A stretch of 43,209 nt of DNA from Holophaga sp. (GTDB lineage: Bacteria > Acidobacteriota > Holophagae > Holophagales > Holophagaceae), in the NCBI GenBank assembly GCA_031292735.1, contig JARLGP010000211.1, positions 1-43,209 on the forward strand, given 5' to 3'. The position numbers were made by a program, and so were the translations under genes. How positions within the stretch are numbered: position 1 is the stretch's first letter; each line of letters opens with the position of its first letter. Below the pieces are notes generated by a model. The model did no database searches and was not told the origin of the DNA. It was given only the letters and a program-made list of their open reading frames with translations. Shown piece after piece: positions 34,487-42,827 of this stretch.

Positions 34487-35638
34487 ATGTTCGATCGAAG
34501 GCTAGCTATCCCATCCCCTATTCCCGAGACTTTTTTCCTTTGGGGGCCGCGCCAGACCGGGAAAACGACCTTCCTGCTGGACCGCTTTCCCGACGCCCTG
34601 CGCTACGACCTGCTCCTGAGTTCCAACTATGCCCGGTTCACCCGGCGCCCGCAAAGCCTTGGGGAGGAGCTCCTGGCCGCGCGCCGGCGGCCCGGGCTGG
34701 TGCTCATCGACGAGATCCAGAAAGTGCCCCAGCTCCTGGACGAAGTGCAGCGCCTGATGGTGGAACATGGCTTTGTCTTCGGCCTTTGCGGCTCCAGCGC
34801 ACGCAAGCTCCGCCGCGGCCATTCGAACCTGCTGGGGGGCCGCGCCCTGCGCTTCGAGATGTTCGGCCTGACCAGCGCCGAAACCGGCCTGCAAGCCGAC
34901 GTCACACGCTTCTGCAGCCACGGCGTGCTTCCGCGCCATTTCCTTTCCAGCCGTCCAGAACCGGCTCAGCGGGCCTACGTCGAGGATTACCTGCGCCAGG
35001 AAGTGGCCCAGGAGGGCCTGGTGCGAAACCTTTCCGCGTTCCATGACTTCCTACGGGCAGCGGCCATCGGCGACACCGAGATTGTCAACTACGAGAACAT
35101 CGCAAGGGAATGCGGCGTCGCCGCGGTCACCGTCAAGGAGCACTACCAGATCCTGGTGGACACCCTGCTGGGGTCCTTCGTGCCGGCCTACACCAGCCGC
35201 GAGAAGCGGCGGGTGATCCGCGCGCCCAAGTTCTACTTCCGGGACGTGGGCTCCGTGAATTCCCTGACCCGGCGGCGCGGCCTCGAACCGGGCCAGGAGA
35301 TCTTCGGCAAGGCCTTCGAGAACTGGATCTGCCACGAACTCCAGGCCCACGCCGAGTATTCGGGATCCCACCACGAGGTCCGCTACTGGCGCCTGGCCTC
35401 CGGCATCGAGGTGGATTTCATCCTGGGGGACCTGGAAGCCGCCATCGAAGTGAAGGCCACGGAGCGGGTCCGGCCCCAGCACATGAGCGGGCTGGAACAG
35501 CTCAAGGCCGAGCACCCGGCGGTGGGCCCCCGCATCCTGGTCTGCCTGGAAGAGCGCCCCAGAAAGCTGGAGAACGGGATCCTGGTCCTGCCCGCCCTGG
35601 ATTTCCTGCAGCGATTATGGGCGGGGGAGATCCTTTAG
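34487..35638 (+). CDS. ATPase with AAA_14 and DUF4143 domains
   Basis: The 383-residue protein has Walker A GPRQTGKTT (20-28), Walker B LVLIDEIQ (71-78), a sensor-like GSSARKLRRG, and a C-terminal DUF4143 domain with EVDFILGDLEAAIEVKAT that resembles a PD-(D/E)xK nuclease core. Such proteins are common, scattered and of unknown role. No ribosome site is seen; the -10 is 6 nt before ATG, so the mRNA is probably leaderless. Its base composition and stand-alone position suggest acquisition. Confidence 0.85.
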   Translation: MFDRRLAIPSPIPETFFLWGPRQTGKTTFLLDRFPDALRYDLLLSSNYARFTRRPQSLGEELLAARRRPGLVLIDEIQKVPQLLDEVQRLMVEHGFVFGLCGSSARKLRRGHSNLLGGRALRFEMFGLTSAETGLQADVTRFCSHGVLPRHFLSSRPEPAQRAYVEDYLRQEVAQEGLVRNLSAFHDFLRAAAIGDTEIVNYENIARECGVAAVTVKEHYQILVDTLLGSFVPAYTSREKRRVIRAPKFYFRDVGSVNSLTRRRGLEPGQEIFGKAFENWICHELQAHAEYSGSHHEVRYWRLASGIEVDFILGDLEAAIEVKATERVRPQHMSGLEQLKAEHPAVGPRILVCLEERPRKLENGILVLPALDFLQRLWAGEIL

Positions 35639-35678
35639 GCGCCGCGCGAAACGGGAATAGTTGTTCTTTAACAACGGC

Positions 35679-37970
35679 TCAGCCTTCCTTCTCCAGCATC
35701 CCGAACCGCGCCATGATCCGCTTCTCGCCGTCGGTAAAGCGCACCGTGTAGGTGAGCCCGTCGCCGTTGCCGGTGGCGGCGGTGATGACCCCCCGGCCGA
35801 AGCGCGGGCTGAGCACCCGGGTGCCCTTGGGCCAGCCGCCGGAGCGGGCCTCCTCCGGCAGGGCCGGCGCCGGGCCCCCCGGGGCCGGCGGCGCGCTTTC
35901 CACCGCCGCGATCCCCTTCACCCGCTCGAAGAAGCCGCGGATCCGGTTCAGCTCCGCGGTCACCGAGGCCCCGCCGCCGCCGCTGCCGCCGCCCCGCTGC
36001 GGGCTCTGGGCGCCCTGCCCGGACTGGTACAGCTCGGTGCCCCAGCGGATGGGCGTCTCCAGTCCCTCCGCCGGCAGTTCCCGCAGGAACCGGCTGGGCA
36101 TGCACAGCACCTCCTGGCCCATCATCCGCCGGCGCCGGGCGGCGGTGAGGTAGAGCTTGTGCTGGGCCCGGGTGATGGCCACGTAGAACAGCCGGCGCTC
36201 CTCCTCGATGCCGTCCTCGGTCTCCCGGGCGTTGCGGTTGGGGAACACGTCCTCCTCCATGCCCACCAGGAACACCACCGGGAATTCCAGCCCCTTGGCG
36301 CAATGGATGGTCATGAGCGAAAGCAGCGCGGCCTCCTCCAGCTCGTCGCTGTCCGAAGCCAGGGTCACCCGGTCCAGGAACTCCGGCAGGCGCAGGCCCA
36401 GGGATTCCGCCTCGGCCGCGGCGGAGATGAATTCTTCCAGGTTGCGCAGCCGGCCCTCCGCCTCCAGGGTGGCCTCCTCCTCCAGCATCTGCACGTAGCC
36501 CGATTCCACCAGCACCCAGCGCACCAGGGCCGACAGCCCCAGCGACTGGGCCTCGCCCTCCGCCTTGCGGAACAGGTCCAGGTAGCGGACCAGCTCGCGC
36601 TGGGCCCGGCCCTTCAGCTCGCCCTTCTTCAGCAGCGCCGCCACCCCTTCCAGGGCCGTGCCGCCTTCCGGAATGGCCCCCTCGATGCGGGCCAGGGTGC
36701 TGGGCCCCACGCCCCGGGAAGGGGCGTTCACCGAGCGCCGGAAGCTCACCAGGTCGAACGGGTTGCTCACCAGCCGCAGGTAGGCGAGCAGGTCCTTCAC
36801 TTCCTGCCGTTCGTAGAACTTGGTGCCGCCCACCAGCTTGTACGGGATGTTCTCCGCGCGCAGGGCCTCTTCCATCTGCCTTGACTGCCAGTTGGCCCGG
36901 TACAGCACGGCCATCCGCGCCCCGGGATACTGGAGCCGCTCCTGGCGGATCTTCTGGACCACGTACTCCGACTCCAGCCGCCCTTCGTCCAGCAGCTTGA
37001 AGGTGATGCTGTTGCCGGCGCCCAGGTCGGTCCACAGGGTCTTGCCCAGGCGCTGGGTGTTGTTGGCGATCACCGAGCTGGCGGCGTCCAGGATCTTCTG
37101 GGTGGAGCGGTAGTTCTGCTCCAGCTTGATCTGGGTGGCCTCGGGGAAGTCCCGCTGGAAGTCCAGGATGTTGCGGATGTCGGCGCCGCGCCAGCCATAA
37201 ATGCTTTGATCTTCATCCCCGACCACACAAAGATTATGATGGTGTTTCGACAGATGCTGCACCAGCAAATACTGGGCTTTGTTGGTGTCCTGGTACTCGT
37301 CCACCAGGATATAGCGGAACCGTTCAGCATAAACATTTTGTACAGCTTCTTCGCGGAACAGCCGTTCGGTGTAGAGCAGCAGGTCGTCGAAGTCGCAGGC
37401 GCGGTTCTGACGCAGGCCCTGCTGGTAGAGGTCGTAGACGTCCAGCACCTTCCGGGTCCAGGTGTCCTGGAGATCCTCCCGGGCCTCCTCGGGCAGCAGG
37501 CAGCGGTTCTTGAAGTCCGAGATCACCTCCAGCATCTTCTTGGGGTGGAATTGCTTTTCCGGCAGTTTCAGTTCCGCCAGCACCTGCTTGACCAGGCTGC
37601 GCTGGTCCGAGGGATCGAAGATGACGAAGTCGCGCCCGACCGGGGTGCGCTCCCCTTCCCGGCGCAGGATCCGGGTGCAGAAGCTGTGGAAGGTGCTCAC
37701 CCAGAGCTGGGCGGCGGGCACGCTCACCAGCCGCTGCACCCGCTCCGCCATCTCCCCGGCGGCCTTGTTGGTGAAGGTCATGGCCAGGATGTTGCCCGGG
37801 CGCACGCCCTCCTCCTCGATCAGCCAGGCGATGCGCCGGGTGATCACGGTGGTCTTGCCGGAGCCGGCGCCGGCCAGGATCAGCAGCGGCCCGTTCACGT
37901 GGGTCACGGCGTCCCGCTGGGGGGGGTTCAGGTTGCGCAGGAGAGGGTGTTCCGGATCGTCTGAGTGCAT
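35679..37970 (-). CDS. pcrA: UvrD/PcrA-type superfamily 1 DNA helicase
   Basis: The 763-residue 3'-5' helicase acts in nucleotide excision repair and replication-conflict resolution. Q18 (Q motif), GAGSGKT (34-40), DEYQDT (224-229), GDEDQSIYGWRGA and the later TIHCAKGLEFPVVFL and VAITRAQ motifs are complete. A Gly-rich linker near 655 leads to a C-terminal Tudor-like domain (RVLSPRFGRGVITA) that binds RNA polymerase in PcrA. The ATG lacks a good ribosome site. The codons across 37195-37355, around DEYQDT, are much more AT-rich than in the rest of the gene. Confidence 0.95.
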   Translation of the reverse strand: MHSDDPEHPLLRNLNPPQRDAVTHVNGPLLILAGAGSGKTTVITRRIAWLIEEEGVRPGNILAMTFTNKAAGEMAERVQRLVSVPAAQLWVSTFHSFCTRILRREGERTPVGRDFVIFDPSDQRSLVKQVLAELKLPEKQFHPKKMLEVISDFKNRCLLPEEAREDLQDTWTRKVLDVYDLYQQGLRQNRACDFDDLLLYTERLFREEAVQNVYAERFRYILVDEYQDTNKAQYLLVQHLSKHHHNLCVVGDEDQSIYGWRGADIRNILDFQRDFPEATQIKLEQNYRSTQKILDAASSVIANNTQRLGKTLWTDLGAGNSITFKLLDEGRLESEYVVQKIRQERLQYPGARMAVLYRANWQSRQMEEALRAENIPYKLVGGTKFYERQEVKDLLAYLRLVSNPFDLVSFRRSVNAPSRGVGPSTLARIEGAIPEGGTALEGVAALLKKGELKGRAQRELVRYLDLFRKAEGEAQSLGLSALVRWVLVESGYVQMLEEEATLEAEGRLRNLEEFISAAAEAESLGLRLPEFLDRVTLASDSDELEEAALLSLMTIHCAKGLEFPVVFLVGMEEDVFPNRNARETEDGIEEERRLFYVAITRAQHKLYLTAARRRRMMGQEVLCMPSRFLRELPAEGLETPIRWGTELYQSGQGAQSPQRGGGSGGGGASVTAELNRIRGFFERVKGIAAVESAPPAPGGPAPALPEEARSGGWPKGTRVLSPRFGRGVITAATGNGDGLTYTVRFTDGEKRIMARFGMLEKEG

Positions 37971-38030
37971 GCTTCGAGTCTAGTCCTTGGGCGGCTCCCG
38001 GCCCAGCGCGACCTCCCAATCGGTGGGACC

Positions 38031-38116
38031 TGGTGCCCCCACCCGGATTCGAACCGGGATTCCATTGCTGGAGGGTGATTTTAAGTCACCTGCGTCTGCC
38101 GTTCCGCCATGGGGGC
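38031..38116 (-). tRNA. tRNA-Leu (anticodon TAA)
   Basis: The minus strand gives a 7-bp acceptor stem (GCCCCCA with TGGGGGC), a D arm, anticodon stem AGGTGA/TCACCC with loop CTTAAAA (anticodon TAA), a long variable arm as in class II tRNAs, T arm CCCGG-TTCGAAT-CCGGG and an encoded CCA end (38031-38033). It reads UUA and UUG, rare codons in this GC-rich genome. Its 5' end lies 4 nt after the amidohydrolase stop codon. Confidence 0.93.
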
Positions 38117-38120
38117 CTGG

Positions 38121-39371
38121 CTATTCGAGCAGTTTACCCAGGTTGGAAGGCGACTTGGAAGCCGCCGCTTCCTGGCTGCGCAGCAGCCGGACCTTGCGCT
38201 GGCCGTCATCCACGCTGAGGGTGGACTCGCCCTGCCCTTCCGGCGGAAGCCCGTAGCCGGCCACCAGCTCCTCCACCGTGAGCCGCTGCCCGGGAAAGGG
38301 CGGGAACAGGGACCACTGGAAGGCGTACTCCACCCCGTGGGGCATGCCGTCGGAGCCGAAGATGAGGTCCTCCCCGCAGCGGAACCCGGCCTGGTCCAGC
38401 AGCATCCGGAACGGGTTGTTGGCCTCCAGGTCGGCCGGCGCCAGCCGGTCGGTGTAGTCCACGCTGTCGCTGTTGAAGTTCGGCTGCATGGAAAGGATGA
38501 CGCCCAGGGCCTTGGCCCGCCGGGCCTGCTCAAGGGTGATGAACTGGACGTGCTCCATCCGCACCCAGGGCAGGGTGAGGTTTTGCGCCGCCAGCCGTTC
38601 CAGGGCGGCCAGGGTCTGGCCCACCGCGCGCCCGCCGATGGCGTGGATGGCCAACGGCTTGCCCAGCGGCTGCAGGTCCGCCAGCTCCTGTTCCAGGCTG
38701 GCGCCGGTGTAGATCAGCAGGCCCTCGCCGCCGCCCAGGAAGGTCCCGTCCATGGCCGCGGTGCGCGCGCCCAACGCCCCGTCGGTGAACAGCTTGAGGC
38801 CGGCCACCGCGTCCTGCGCCGAGGGGCTCAGGGTCCGGTAGATGGCCGGGGTGGTCCAGCAGCGGATCCGGCCGTTCCAGGGGGACGCCTGGATCACCTG
38901 CAGGGCGGGCTCGCCGATGAGCAGCATGTCCTCCACCGCGCCGATGCCCACCCGCTGCAGGCCGGTCATGAAGGCGTCCAGCTTGGCCGCGGTGAGCCCG
39001 GCGGACTGGCCGAAAAAGGCCAGCAGCCGCTCCATGTTCCGCTCGCACCACTCCGGATCGCCCTGGCGCTCCAGCAGTTCCGGATGAGCCGGGCCGAGGA
39101 TCCGCCGGGCCCCGGCGGTGAGGGCGAAACCGTGCAGGCTGAAGTTGATGAGGATGGCCGGCGGCAACGTCTCCAGCTCCGGCCCGAATTTCAGCCGGGA
39201 GCTGTGCCAGCCCACCACCGTGGTGACCCGGTCCTCGGGCAGCCCGCGCAGCAGCGCCAGCGCGGCTTCCGGAGTGCAGCCCGACAGGTCGGGACAGCCC
39301 TGGAGCGCCGCGTACAGCGACACGTGCGAATGGCGATCATAGAGCCATGGAACATCCATTGATTGAGTCAT
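38121..39371 (-). CDS. amidohydrolase family 3 protein (YtcJ-like)
   Basis: The 416-residue protein has the metal-binding start DRHSHVS, then KLFTDGALGARTAAM (carrying the Lys equivalent of the metal bridge), AIHAIGGRAV, VRMEHVQF and GSDGMPHGVEYA, the order of this family. It is shorter than the usual 530-550 residues because the outer beta-sandwich parts are mostly missing. The substrate is unknown. The start ATG 39371 has no clear ribosome site; the second ATG 12 nt on is possible. Its transcript should run into the tRNA-Leu gene. Confidence 0.8.
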   Translation of the reverse strand: MTQSMDVPWLYDRHSHVSLYAALQGCPDLSGCTPEAALALLRGLPEDRVTTVVGWHSSRLKFGPELETLPPAILINFSLHGFALTAGARRILGPAHPELLERQGDPEWCERNMERLLAFFGQSAGLTAAKLDAFMTGLQRVGIGAVEDMLLIGEPALQVIQASPWNGRIRCWTTPAIYRTLSPSAQDAVAGLKLFTDGALGARTAAMDGTFLGGGEGLLIYTGASLEQELADLQPLGKPLAIHAIGGRAVGQTLAALERLAAQNLTLPWVRMEHVQFITLEQARRAKALGVILSMQPNFNSDSVDYTDRLAPADLEANNPFRMLLDQAGFRCGEDLIFGSDGMPHGVEYAFQWSLFPPFPGQRLTVEELVAGYGLPPEGQGESTLSVDDGQRKVRLLRSQEAAASKSPSNLGKLLE

Positions 39372-39473
39372 CGCAGCGCACCAGCAGTTGTGTGAAGAAA
39401 GTATAACCCGCCTGTCGATCCGGCTCGGGCAATGGGAGTATCATATGCGTCCTGCAGCACCCTGGGAGGTTCG

Positions 39474-39983
39474 ATGGACGCCATAGAAGCCCTCAACACG
39501 CGACGAAGCATCCGCGCTTTCACCTCGCGGCCGGTGAGTCTCGAACTGGTGCGGGAGCTGGTCCGGGCGGCCATGCACGCCCCTTCCGCCGGCAACGAAC
39601 AGCCCTGGCATTTCATCATCCTCACCGACCATGAAATCCTTTCCAAGATTCCGGACTTCCATCCCTACGCCGGGATGATGGCGGAGGCGCCGGTGGCCGT
39701 GCTGGTCTGCGGCGATCCCCGGCAGGAGAAGCACCCCGGCATGTGGGTGCAGGACCTGGCCGCGGCCACCCAGAACCTGCTGCTGGCGGCCCACGCCAAG
39801 GGCCTGGGCGCGGTGTGGGTGGGCATCCATCCCCGCGAGGACCGGATCATGCCCATCCGCAACCTGATCGAGATGCCCGAGGCGATCATCCCGTTCGCCC
39901 TGGTGCCCCTGGGCCATCCGGCCGAGAAGTCCGAACCGGATGACCGCTACCGTCCTGAACTGATCCATCTGAACGCCTGGTAA
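39474..39983 (+). CDS. nitroreductase-family FMN oxidoreductase
   Basis: The 169-residue protein shows ALNTRRSIRAFTSRPV (FMN phosphate binding), MHAPSAGNEQPWHFIIL, and GLGAVWVGIHPREDR, all typical of small nitroreductases that use NAD(P)H. The frame is open from 39432, but ATG 39474 has GGGAGG 5 nt upstream. It is divergent from the amidohydrolase and converges on the HydG-like gene, with 2 nt between stops. The natural substrate is not predictable. Confidence 0.88.
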   Translation: MDAIEALNTRRSIRAFTSRPVSLELVRELVRAAMHAPSAGNEQPWHFIILTDHEILSKIPDFHPYAGMMAEAPVAVLVCGDPRQEKHPGMWVQDLAAATQNLLLAAHAKGLGAVWVGIHPREDRIMPIRNLIEMPEAIIPFALVPLGHPAEKSEPDDRYRPELIHLNAW

Positions 39984-39985
39984 CG

Positions 39986-41509
39986 TCAGAAGTAGATGTC
40001 CCGCTCGCCCTGGCCGATCCGGGCCAGATCCTGCTCGAAGGTGCGGACCATGGCGGCGGGATAGTCGGCGGAGCGCGCCCGCACTTCGCCCACTTCCCGG
40101 GCGATGATCCGCTCGCCCACGGCCCGGGTTTCCGGCGAACCGAAATCGTCCAGCCATTCCTTGAAGGTGAGCACCGCGTTCAGCTTGCAGAAGCAGCCTT
40201 CCTTGCCGCTCTTGAGCAGGCCCATGATCTTGTTCCCGGTGCGGCCGCAGCGGTAGCCGGCGGTGCAGAAGGAGGTGATGTAGCCCATGGCCGCCAGTTC
40301 GCAGATCACCTCGTCCAGCGACCGGGTGTCGCCCAGGATGAACTGCTGCCGCTTCTCCTTCTGGTCGTCCTCGGAATCCTCGTAGGCGCCCACCCCGATC
40401 CGGCTGGAGGCGTCCCGCTGGGTGCACATGGGAATGACCTGGCGGATCATTTCCGGGCTTTCCCGGCAGGTGACGATCAGCCCCGCGTACGGAATGGCCA
40501 GCCGGATCACCCCGATCAGCCGTTTGAAGTCCTCGTCGCTCACCCGGTGGGTGAGCCAGCCGAAATCGGTGTCGGCGGCCGGTTCGATCCGCGGCACGGA
40601 CACGGTGTGCACCCCCAGGCCGAAGCGCCCCTCCAGGTCGCGGGTGTGGCAGAGCAGCCCCATCACCTCGAAACGCCAGTCGTAGAGCCCGAACAGGGCG
40701 CCCGTCGCCACGTCGTCGATGCCGGCGTCCATGGCCCGGTGCAGGGCGTAGAGCCGCCAGTCGAAGTCGGCCTTGATGGTGCCGGCCGGATGCACCTTTC
40801 GGTAGGTCTCGTGGTGGTAGGTCTCCTGGAACACCTGGAAGGTGCCGATGCCGGCCTCGCCCAGCTTGCGCAGGTCGGCGATGGACATGGGCGCGGCGTT
40901 GATGTTCACCCGGCGGATCTCGCCCAGGCCCACCCGGGCCTTTTCCTTCACCGAGTAGATCCGGCGCATGCTTTCGGCGATGTAGTCGGCGTCGGTGGAA
41001 GGATGCTCGCCGTAGACCGCCACGATCCGCTTGTGGCCGAGCTTGCCGGCCATGATCCGGGTCTCGGCCTCGATCTCTTCCAGGCTCAGGGCGCGCCGTT
41101 CGATGGCCTTGTTGCTGGAGCGGAAGCCGCAGTAGGCGCAGTCGTTCACGCACCGGGATCCGCAGTAGAGCGGGGCGAAGGTGACCACCCGGTTGTCGTA
41201 GACCTGGGTCTTGATGCGGGCGGCGGCGTCGAAGATCTCCTCCCACAGGCCCGGGTCCTGCACGTTGAGCAGGACCGCGGCATCCTCGGGATCCAGCGAC
41301 TCGATGGCGAAGGCCTTGGCGATGATCTCCCGCACCCGGCCCGGATCCGGCCGGGCGTTGCGCTCCAGCTGGCGCCAGATGCGCTCATCGTCGATGAAAT
41401 CCCGGCCCTGGATGAGGTAGCGGTCGATCTCATCCCGCCGGATGACCCGATCCATCCAGGAACGTTCCATGGTCCCTGCAGCCGCACTGGCGCCACACAC
41501 CGACATCAT
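39986..41509 (-). CDS. HydG-like radical SAM enzyme with altered C-terminal cluster motif
   Basis: The 507-residue protein resembles HydG, the tyrosine lyase that supplies CO and cyanide for [FeFe]-hydrogenase assembly. The radical SAM motif is C120-x3-C124-x2-C127 (RCVNDCAYCGF). In HydG the C-terminal motif CX2CX22C holds the second cluster; here C415 and C441 keep the spacing, but the middle cysteine is G418, with new cysteines C421 and C439 nearby (CTAGYRCGRTG). The overall region is otherwise intact. No hydE, hydF or hydrogenase gene is in the window. The ATG at 41509 follows GAGGAGG by 1 nt and ATG 41506 is equally likely. HydG-like is firm; true HydG function is not. Confidence 0.8.
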   Translation of the reverse strand: MMSVCGASAAAGTMERSWMDRVIRRDEIDRYLIQGRDFIDDERIWRQLERNARPDPGRVREIIAKAFAIESLDPEDAAVLLNVQDPGLWEEIFDAAARIKTQVYDNRVVTFAPLYCGSRCVNDCAYCGFRSSNKAIERRALSLEEIEAETRIMAGKLGHKRIVAVYGEHPSTDADYIAESMRRIYSVKEKARVGLGEIRRVNINAAPMSIADLRKLGEAGIGTFQVFQETYHHETYRKVHPAGTIKADFDWRLYALHRAMDAGIDDVATGALFGLYDWRFEVMGLLCHTRDLEGRFGLGVHTVSVPRIEPAADTDFGWLTHRVSDEDFKRLIGVIRLAIPYAGLIVTCRESPEMIRQVIPMCTQRDASSRIGVGAYEDSEDDQKEKRQQFILGDTRSLDEVICELAAMGYITSFCTAGYRCGRTGNKIMGLLKSGKEGCFCKLNAVLTFKEWLDDFGSPETRAVGERIIAREVGEVRARSADYPAAMVRTFEQDLARIGQGERDIYF

Positions 41510-41693
41510 GCCTCCTCGCCGGATTTCACCGGCAACCTCCCGCTCAGATCCTGCGAGCTTCGCGGTGGGAAAGAAAGATGGTTGCGAACCGGCGACGGCA
41601 GTCGCCGCCGCCCGATAGGCCCCATCCTACTCCCTTCCATCCGGACGGGAGGCACTTGTGCACAACGTCATACTTGACTGATATGGAAAGGTT
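41510..41693. other. intergenic region upstream of the HydG-like gene
   Basis: Contains the perfect palindrome TTGTGCACAA (41656-41665) and a hairpin GGCGAC-N4-GTCGCC on the minus strand. No convincing promoter pair was found. The palindrome may be an operator for the HydG-like gene. Confidence 0.4.
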
Positions 41694-42686
41694 CTAGGAC
41701 TTCCAGCCGGCCAACACGCGCATGTAGTTGGCGCGTTCGAAGGCCTGGGGGTTGGGGCACTTGGTGAGGCTCAGGGAGCCGCGCATCTGGTCGAGGGATT
41801 CGTACTCGTGCTCTTCCATCCAGTGGATCATTTCCAGCCGGACCGCCTTGATCCGCTCGGGGCCGTTCATCAGCAGGGCCGAGACCATCTGGATGCCGGT
41901 GGCGCCGGCCATGGTCGCCTTGAGGGCGCCCTCGCCGTTGTGCACGCCGCCGCTCACGGCCATGGGGATGCCGATCTGGCTGTACAGCATGGCCAGCCAG
42001 CGCAGGCGCAGGCGCAGGGTGGACGGGGAGGACAGGTTGAGGCTGGGCTCCACCTCCAGCGCCTCGATGTCCAGGTCGGGCTGGTAGAACCGGTTGAACA
42101 GCACCACCGCGTCGGCGCCGGCGCCTTCCAGCACCTTGACGAAATGCGCCAGGGAGGTGAAGAAGGGCGAAAGTTTCACCGCCAGCGGAAGCTTCACGCT
42201 GGACTTGACCGTGCGGACGATCTCCAGCAGGCGCTTTTCCACCAGGTCGGCGGTTTCCAGCGGGTTGCCGGCCAGGTAGTAGAGGTTGAGCTCGAGCGCG
42301 TCGGCGCCGGCCTGTTCGATCTGCCGGGCGAAGTCCAGCCAGCCCGAGGCGGTCACCCCGTTCAGGGAGGCGATCACCGGAACCTTCACCGCCCCCTTGA
42401 CCTTGCGGATCTGGTCCAGGTAGAGGTCGGGGCCCAGCCGCAGGTCGTCGGTGCTGACGAAATAGGACGTGGCCTCGGCGTTCGACTCGGAGCCGGACTC
42501 CAGGTCGTAGAGCGTGCCGTTCTGTTCGCGGGTGATCTGCTCCTCGAACAGGGACGGCAGGGTGATGGCGGCGGCGCCGGCATCCTCCAGGCGGCGCACC
42601 ATGTCCAGATCGTTGGCCAGGGGGGAGGCGCCCGCCATGAGCGGGTGTTCGAGCTGCAAACCGAGGTAGCTGGTCTTCATGTCCAT
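41694..42686 (-). CDS. dihydroorotate dehydrogenase-like FMN protein
   Basis: The 330-residue protein is a TIM-barrel flavoprotein of the class 1 DHOD type: YLGLQLEHPLMAGASPL at the start, PVIASLNGVTASGWLDF, ALELNLYYLA, LAVKLSPFFTSL and PMAVSGGVHNGEGALKATMAGATGIQMVSAL. Such proteins are often found next to nifJ, as here, and may not be the pyrimidine enzyme. ATG 42686 is preferred over 42710 because GGAGG lies 7 nt upstream. It follows nifJ on the same strand. Confidence 0.88.
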   Translation of the reverse strand: MDMKTSYLGLQLEHPLMAGASPLANDLDMVRRLEDAGAAAITLPSLFEEQITREQNGTLYDLESGSESNAEATSYFVSTDDLRLGPDLYLDQIRKVKGAVKVPVIASLNGVTASGWLDFARQIEQAGADALELNLYYLAGNPLETADLVEKRLLEIVRTVKSSVKLPLAVKLSPFFTSLAHFVKVLEGAGADAVVLFNRFYQPDLDIEALEVEPSLNLSSPSTLRLRLRWLAMLYSQIGIPMAVSGGVHNGEGALKATMAGATGIQMVSALLMNGPERIKAVRLEMIHWMEEHEYESLDQMRGSLSLTKCPNPQAFERANYMRVLAGWKS

Positions 42687-42745
42687 GAAAAATCCTCCGG
42701 GTTGGGTCAAGGGTAGGTTGTTTCTTCCCAGCAGACTACCTAAAC

Positions 42746-42797
42746 ATCAGCGCCCCGTGCCTTTTCCCTTGGAAGGGAGCGGGCCCGGGGCGCTGAT
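42746..42797 (-). terminator. strong hairpin between nifJ and the DHOD-like gene
   Basis: ATCAGCGCCCC (42746-42756) pairs with GGGGCGCTGAT (42787-42797), an 11-bp stem, and the loop holds a further CCCTT/AAGGG pairing. No T-run follows on the minus strand, so it may act as a processing or attenuation hairpin rather than a classical terminator. Confidence 0.5.
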
Positions 42798-42827
42798 TCC
42801 TGCGGCAGAGGTCAAGGAGACCCCAGC

